NCBI GenBank assembly: GCA_963682055.1
Contig: OY821751.1
Coordinates: forward strand, 9,300,001-9,364,000
Direction: 5' to 3'
Source: Primula veris
Lineage: Eukaryota > Streptophyta > Magnoliopsida > Ericales > Primulaceae
DNA: 64,000 nt
The notes below the pieces were generated by a model. That model saw nothing but the letters and a program-made list of their open reading frames with translations. It searched no databases and was not told the DNA's origin. Below are positions 57,610-64,000 of the stretch, in pieces. Made by a program: the position numbers and the translations under genes. Each line of letters opens with the position of its first letter. Position 1 is the stretch's first letter.

Positions 57610-58720
57610 TGTTAGAATGATATACTAAAAGACATGATTTATTGTTGTTTTTATTATTTATTTATTAACAACGAATGATTTATTTGAGAATAGTTTTGAG
57701 CAATGTTGTACATGTTATTTATATGTACATGTGTCTTTATTCTGTATAGTAAGTGATTTGGTGTGTAGAGTACGACTTACACATAGAAGATCAAATCACT
57801 GATTCTAACAGAATATATTGTATCGTTCACAACTTTAGATGGAGTGGACAACCATCGTTATGGTTGTAACACATAGTTTAATTAGGTCTGTCTTGACTAC
57901 AGAGAACGGTTGAGTTCCGACTCTTTGTGCTAGTATACTTAGAGTATATTGAACAAGACAAAATGGTATTATTTTATGTTACTGATCAGAATAAAATAAT
58001 TATACCTAAAGAATTATTATGATTACTTATACTTTTAATCCCTAGATTATTTTCGATGCACATATTTATAATATATACTGCTTTGATTTACAATGAGTGA
58101 GATTTTTTGTAGTCAATAAACCCGTACGTTGACCAGTAATATTATTTATATGGTGTGTGTCTATAATCGAATGAATGTCGCTTAACAAACATTGATGATA
58201 TCCGCTCGAGAAACTTATAAGTTTTGTTTGTGTCAAATTTTGCAAGTGGATTTTATATCCGACACAACAAATAAGTTAAGTAGAAAGGTCGAGAAAATAA
58301 TATGCCGAGTAAAATAATTATCAGTAATTTATTTACTTGATTGATATCTGTGATGTTAACGTGAATAGAAAATTAAGTATTTAATAACGTGCTCTCAAAT
58401 ATTATTTGAGAAAGAATTAGAGTGCAATTATATTTTCTAGTGGAAATGAATATAATTTACCGATAGAATATCCTAAAATTGGTAAAGTATTAATTAGATA
58501 ATATTATATTAATCTTGCTAATAAGATTATATAATATTTATTAATTAAGTACTAATCTAAGTAGGGTTAGAGTTCTAGGTAAGATAGAAGTCTTTTGCTT
58601 CTTTGCACTAGATCACTGTTGTAGCCTATATATATTGTTCATATGTTAAGGAAAAAGAACAACTTTCATAACAACGGTTTTCCTAACAGTTTTTGAGAGT
58701 TCACATCTCTAAGAGTAAAA
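57610..58720 (+). repeat. Probable 5' LTR of the decayed copia element (end uncertain)
   Basis: Starts TGTTAGAATG. An imperfect hairpin at 57750-57805 (AAGTGATTTG against CAAATCACT) and TATATATATTG at 58629 resemble LTR promoter features. The inner border is not defined because no primer-binding site is evident. Confidence 0.45.
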
Positions 58721-61700
58721 AGTATAATAGGAATACAATAGAAGATCAAATGTGATCTAACTCTGTCCGTGAGATATTTCTGTATTATTTTTATTAAATT
58801 CATATACACTATAATAAGGATCCAAGACCAGTTTTTTCGGTGTAAAATAAAAAGTGTTTCCAACAGTTTGATGTTTTCATATACGGTATTTTGAATTTTG
58901 TTGATATTGAGTTTTGACAATTTTTATATAAATTTCTTGTCACCGTCTTGATTCTTAGATCTAATAAAACGTATACAAATGAGCTCAATGTTGAAAAAAA
59001 ACCTTTGGTTTTGTTTTGTTTTGAATGCAATTAAGTTGTAGGGGTTTCAAAATATTTATATCCCCATATTGATGGCTTTCATGAGTTACATTTTTAAAAG
59101 ACTTTTAAAGACAAAGAAAAATACATGTCATAACATACACATACACACACAAACACATGCATACATATAGAGAGAGAGTACCGCACCACCAACGGCCCGA
59201 CCGTGGCTCGGTGCCGTTTCCGCCGAGTCACATGTGATAGACGTTGTACCTTGGGAACGAAGTGCCCCATTTAGCCAGAAGCAGAGGTGGCGGGGCAAAT
59301 ATCGTTTAAGGGAAACTGCTCGCAGTTACCTCGTCTCGGACTTTAGTCCATTTCGGTATCATTTACATACTTTTAATTTTGAAGGTTGTAATTGTTAATT
59401 TATATATTTGAGGAAACCATTTTCTGTTTATTTGTCCATTCCTTTTTCCGTAGAAATTATTGTGTTTATTTTACAACGTACCCAACAATCTTAAACGATA
59501 TTTTTATGTTTTGTACGTTAATGCAATAATTTCGGTGTATGGATTTACAGAAAATTATTTCTTTATCCGTAATCGTTCTTAGTAAAATCATTTTCTCTTA
59601 ATCTTTGGTTTCGGGAATTTGATGTTTACGGCTATAATGGTTTCGGATTGTTATATCATGGTTTTAGTTTTATTTGTGGTTTATCCTTGTTCTGGATTTT
59701 TCATACATTTAATTTATATACATGCATGATTAGGTATATGGTTTGTGTCCATGTATATGTTTGTAGTTATATGTGAATTAACTTTTTGTATGGTGTTGTA
59801 ATCAACCCATGTTGTGTATAATTGGCTTAAAAGGCGATATCGAGAAACCCGAAGGTATAATCAGAATTTGACTTAAGATGCTACAAGTACATGTTTTCAT
59901 AAATCATCAGTTGTTTATGTATGCTAAATTATATTGCTGTTTCTTTGGTGTAACTAAGATAATTTTATTTTATTTTGCACATGTTACAACTGTTGAAAAC
60001 TGGAAGTATATGAACAGTTTATCTTTATCCATTTTCTAAAAGTAATGTTTAAATAAACATTCTTCGTATTAATTGCCAAGAATGTCAAGTTATCCTGGTA
60101 AGATACTAAATTATGACTGAATTAGGATCTGGACTAGCTCGTATATACAACTCATGTCACAGACAGGAAGATAATACTTTGCACTAGACAACCTTGTGTT
60201 TGGTAGATCTCCAGAAACATTTATTTTCTTTGAGAAGACGTTTCAGAACTTTTGCATATGGAAGTTGGCTAAGTAATAATAATGGTACTGGTGTGATGTT
60301 TAGTTTCCTTTTAATTTGGTTAGACAGAAACATGGTTTGTCAAGGCAGTAAAATATAGTTGGTTTCAACTTTCAAGTCTTTCCATCATTTCATTGTGAAA
60401 CGGTTAATTGAGAATTGGAATTGAAAAAAATATTGTTGCTGCTTTTAATGGGTGTTTTAATTTCACATGTAACTGTTGAAATTATGTACATGTTATTTAA
60501 GGGTTTGTAGGATTTAAAACCATCCATGTTTGCCAAACGTTATGTTTGCATTATTATTATCATTTCATATTATGAGTAATCTCATTACATTATATTGTTA
60601 GTGAATTTTATACATGTTTATTGTTTTCATGTTAATAAAATGACTAACGATTTCAAATGAGTATTTATGTCGACATGGATCTCTACAAGGAATTAGAGGA
60701 TTGCTGATTTTCGAAATAGTTCGTGTAAAACCATTAATTTGGGGCTTACGAAAGAACTAGTTTCGAAATAGTTCTTGTAAAACCATTTTCTGATTTTTCA
60801 GAATTTGGGGCTTACGACAGAACTGATTGAATTCTGAGATTGTTCTGTGTAAAATCAGACTTATCTGGTGTTTACGGCTGAATAAATCTTTCAGAATTTG
60901 ATAATCTTTTTCGGGAATGAACTAGAATACTCTTGCAAAATCAGTTTCTTGAAACCATGCGTGGTTATAGAAATATGGTGTTTGCGAAGGAGGAGTTTTA
61001 GTTTCATTTTTCGAAATTAGATTGTGCGTGTTTGTTATTTGAGATAACAAACAGTTTCCTGCGGGAAATGTCCGGAACACAATGGGTGCTGGAACTGACC
61101 AAAACATTGTGGGTGCCGGTGTAACTCCTATTAATTTTGCATGAGTGCATATTAATGACGGATGTTACAAATTCGAAATCACCATTATTAAAAAACACTA
61201 ATGTGGTGATATAATGGTCGGTATCCTTATTAATTGTGATTTATTGCAATTTAATTTGAAGGGTTACAAAATTTTATAACGGTAATCATTAATAAGATTA
61301 ATGACGAGTATTTATAACTTCTTATTAATTGTGATTAATCGCAATTTAATTTGGAGAGTTATAAATTATTGTAACGACAGTCGTTGTTGGCATTTATGGA
61401 GAGCGTTATTAGCTATCTACGAATTGCAATGACGAAACGGTTACATATTTGGATGAAAGGTTATTTAATAATCGACTTGATTCATCCAAGAGCAAATAAT
61501 TTGATGATTGACAAATTATAAATGGTCGTTGAGTTTATTTTAAGAATAAACAAATATCGGCTATTTTATTATTTGTTGAAATAACATCTTATTATTTTAT
61601 TGAAAGAACATTTAATAATTTGTTGACATAACATATTATTAACTTGTTGAAATAACATATTATGAATATGTTGTGGTTGCTATTATTGAGAATAGTAATT

Positions 61701-62340
61701 GAGTAATAATATATTACTATTATTGGGGGAGAACCCCGAGGGTCCCACAAATGTGGGGGTAACCCGTCGATCATGTAGATCGAGAATCTAAACGTACCCA
61801 AAAGCGCCTACGGGCGAGTGGGAGAAAACCTAACGGTTCAGTGGTATGGACTTAAAACGTCTGAAATAAATGATATCGTTTCATTTACCACATTGAAATC
61901 GATTAAGTTTCTCTATAATAGTGTGCATGTTCTGAGTGAGGACAAAAGGGAATGCACGAACTGTGGGGGCGTTAATGTGTGAAAACGTTTTAAACGTTTG
62001 GAAATCCACTAACAAGTGCAAGCATACAAATCTGAATCATGACTAGTGGTTTTGAAACCTAAAGGCTAGTAGCCTTTCGGTAGCCAAAACACTAGGATCA
62101 AATTGTGATAAGCTTGCTTGTTTGTAGCAATACATGAGTGACTATTTGTTCAAAATGAGCATTTTAGTCGATACTCTTGTGGTCAATAATGACATGTTGA
62201 GTTATTCAACTAAGTCACTGATTTGACATGATATAGTAGGTCATGAAAATATAAAAACATTTAAAACATAAATGTTTTATTTTTCTAAATCTATTATTTA
62301 AATTGAAACACAAATATGAGTTTGTGTTTGAAGCAATGTA
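58721..62340 (+). other. Leader and decayed gag region of the copia element, no frame seen
   Basis: No gag domain could be read. It contains a GC-rich patch (59180-59340) of unknown origin, degenerate tandem units of about 80-95 bp at 60700-60980 (AATTTGGGGCTTACGA-type with AAAACCATT), and a duplicated block of about 105 bp at 61225 and 61325 (CTTATTAATTGTGATT, then GCAATTTAATTTG). Confidence 0.5.
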
Positions 62341-62349
62341 TTGCTAAGT

Positions 62350-63180
62350 CTTCAGTTCGAAGTTTCGAATGGAGTACATAACCAAATGGTTCGATGCATT
62401 TGAGATGAGTGCAAAACCAAGAAGGGTTTATAAGATATTTCCTCAATTTATTGATGGATGTATTAAACACTGATATGTCTACTTGATGAGAAGTAAAGGT
62501 AAATCAGTCGAGATATTCATTCAAGTAAGAATGAATATGTGAATTCTATTGTTGAGTATTAAGACTTGTCAGAAAACATGTTTAATCATGAGTGTTCTGT
62601 TGTGTTAATCTACCAACTTTAATCCAATGATTAAGTGTTAATCATTAAATGATAGACTATTTTTGGAAGTGTTAGATATTGTCTAACTAGTTCCGAAATG
62701 GTATATTCACATGGATATGAATACATGATCAGTGTGATTGAAATGGTGAATATGAGACACCGTTCATATAATTGTGTTGATGGAATGACACCAATCGTTA
62801 AAGAACGACTTATTATGCTCTCGAGCAAAATGTAGTTCTTAAACGATGATTATCATGTTGATAAGTTCAGGATTAAACTCTGAATTTGTACGGAAAGTGA
62901 GCTTTCCGCAAGCTATGTGTTGAACAAACTATCGCTTAGGAAGTTGGACCAAACAGTCAGAATTATAGAAGGCATGGTGCCTAACTATAAGTTCGTGAAA
63001 GTTTGGTGCTACCTAAGAAAGGTCTCAATCTTGTTCCTTGAAGGATTTGGATAGGATCGAAAACGGTAGATTGTGTGTTCATCAGATAAGCACAAAATAT
63101 AGTGCTGATCGGTTTCTAGTGCATAAGTCAGATGACTTTAAAGTGCATATAGAACATTGTTCTATGCGTAAGAAGCAAAT
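62350..63180 (+). pseudogene. Copia integrase remnant
   Basis: Read across frames: AFEMSAKPRRVYKIFPQFID, then YVYLMRSKGKSVEIFIQ (62472-62522), as in the copia integrase core. A trace of the NG...NRT region is near 62780. PNYKFVKVW (about 62978-63005) and a TVDC-FIGY and SAAYRFLVHKSD-like wording to 63130 match the integrase C-terminal part of Tork/Tnt1 elements. Several stops and shifts make it inactive. Confidence 0.68.
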
Positions 63181-63539
63181 TTTCTAAAAAAGAAGCTTTT
63201 CCGCAAAACTCTAACGCCTGGCGAGTGTGACCAATACGTTGAGGGTTCAAAGCATTACGCTACCCAAGACAAGTGAACACTCAAACGGTGCTAGAAAAGT
63301 GGGAAAGTGAATCTTGTAAGGAAATGAAGTGCCTCGGCATGGTAAAAGGGTAAGTAATGAAACTTCTTTTGTCCCTTTAACCTTCATGAGTGAAGGTGAA
63401 TCGACGATATTGAAATAATCAATGTTATCCATATAATGTGTATATGGGAAGATGCCATCAACAATGAGGTTGACAGGCACGTGAGAAATAAAGTCAATTA
63501 CTTTAAGTAAACTGACGGTTTTGATAATTTTAATGTCTA

Positions 63540-63730
63540 TACTCTAATCTCTATGAAAAGACGCATCATTAATTAATGATAACATGTCTTTTATAAATGG
63601 AGATCTAGAGAATTAGGAACAACCCATTGGGTCGTGGTTCCGTGTAAAGTAAGCTAAGGTGCGAAAACTTGTTAAGTCGTTATATGGACTAAAACAAACA
63701 CCTAACTTATCATAGGTAGTCTCTTGTGCG
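63540..63730 (+). pseudogene. Copia reverse transcriptase remnant
   Basis: SFINGDLEN (63587) stands for the DVKTAFLNGDL block. RKLVKSLYGLKQTP (about 63664-63705) is an almost intact copia RT signature. The catalytic YVDD region that should follow is missing or unreadable before the RNase H part, suggesting an internal deletion. Confidence 0.75.
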
Positions 63731-63789
63731 TCAAGAACTACACTAGACCAATTATAGCCAACTCAGTGAGCAGACTCAGTAGGTTTGCC

Positions 63790-64000
63790 AATGAGGCTTC
63801 TCAGATACATGAGTTATACTGCCAATCATGAACTGCGTTATACGAGATATCCAAAATGTTTGGAGGGTATTTTAGATACCAAGTGTATCTCGAACTTTAA
63901 CAGTACAAGGTCCATTAGTGGATATGTTTGTATTTAAAAGAGGTTGCAGTCTTATGGAGGTCTGTAAACTAGACCTGCATAGTTGGAGAAACTGTAGAGT
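63790..64000 (+). pseudogene. Copia RNase H remnant, cut by window end
   Basis: PMRLLRYMSYTANHELRYTR and YPKCLEGILDTKC (63790-63885), followed by SISGYVCI and a broken AVSW-S-KQTCI block (63915-63985), follow the copia RNase H order. The frame shifts at least twice and stops are present. The element continues past base 64000. Confidence 0.75.

Larger units (their letters stand above)
57610..64000 (+). mobile_element. Heavily decayed Ty1/copia retrotransposon (Tork/Tnt1-like), cut by window end
   Basis: It begins about TGTTAGAATGATATAC (57610), a typical copia LTR start. An LTR-like region with TATA boxes follows, then a long non-coding leader, and pol remnants in the order integrase (62350-63180), reverse transcriptase (63540-63730) and RNase H (63790-64000). 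Stops and frameshifts occur every few tens of codons. The LTR end and primer-binding site could not be fixed. Confidence 0.65.

Noticed and set aside
61592..61801. Minus-strand frame of 69 codons
   Set aside because: Composed of TTATTATT-type repeats in the decayed copia leader.

Overview
This window looks like the repeat-rich part of a flowering-plant nuclear genome, very probably a eudicot (an asterid is my guess). The evidence is AT-rich DNA, introns with gt/ag borders, families of plant cytochrome P450 genes, and nested plant transposons: Sirevirus, Retand-type gypsy, L1 LINE, MULE, hAT, CACTA, Stowaway MITEs and an endogenous pararetrovirus. No rRNA, tRNA gene, CRISPR array or bacterial gene organisation was seen.

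Layout. 1-4683: part of a Sirevirus (Ty1/copia) on the minus strand, with its 5' LTR at 3463-4683, inserted in the gag of a Retand-like Ty3/gypsy element whose LTR is 5592-7252. 7.3-11.4 kb: a long-inverted-repeat element, a P450 relic split by a small hAT element, and a TIR element with a 10-bp flanking repeat. 12.0-15.1 kb: a CYP76-type P450 pseudogene. 16-20.5 kb: a MITE, then a decayed LINE that carries a foldback element. 20.5-26.5 kb: a broken endogenous pararetrovirus inserted in that LINE and flanked by about 345 bp of duplicated LINE sequence. 26.56-35.6 kb: a 9-kb Mutator-like element inserted in the right-hand LINE duplicate. It carries a plant-mobile-domain gene and a transposase fused to an OTU protease domain. 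35.6-36.0 kb: the LINE resumes. 36.4-36.9 kb: MITEs. 37.2-40.2 kb (minus): an apparently intact five-exon CYP72-type P450 gene, the best candidate for a working host gene here. 40.5-45.8 kb: a hAT element with a nested insertion, an LTR-like remnant, a Stowaway MITE and AT-rich spacer. 45.8-47.6 kb: a CYP71D-type P450 pseudogene. 48.6-55.3 kb: a decayed CACTA element with a TnpA-like gene. 57.6-64.0 kb: a heavily decayed Ty1/copia element on the plus strand that runs out of the window.

How it fits together. The host content is a loose P450 group: two CYP76-type remnants, one CYP72-type gene and one CYP71D-type pseudogene. It has been expanded and mostly destroyed by successive insertions. The nesting gives a relative order: LINE first, then pararetrovirus, then MULE; and gypsy before Sirevirus. 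Many of the stop codons that break these genes look like CAA to TAA, CGA to TGA or TGG to TGA changes, as expected from C-to-T decay of methylated, silenced DNA. The most notable objects are the MULE and the pararetrovirus insertion, whose right end falls in its presumed tRNA-Met primer-binding site. All family calls come from reading motifs by eye; no database was searched.
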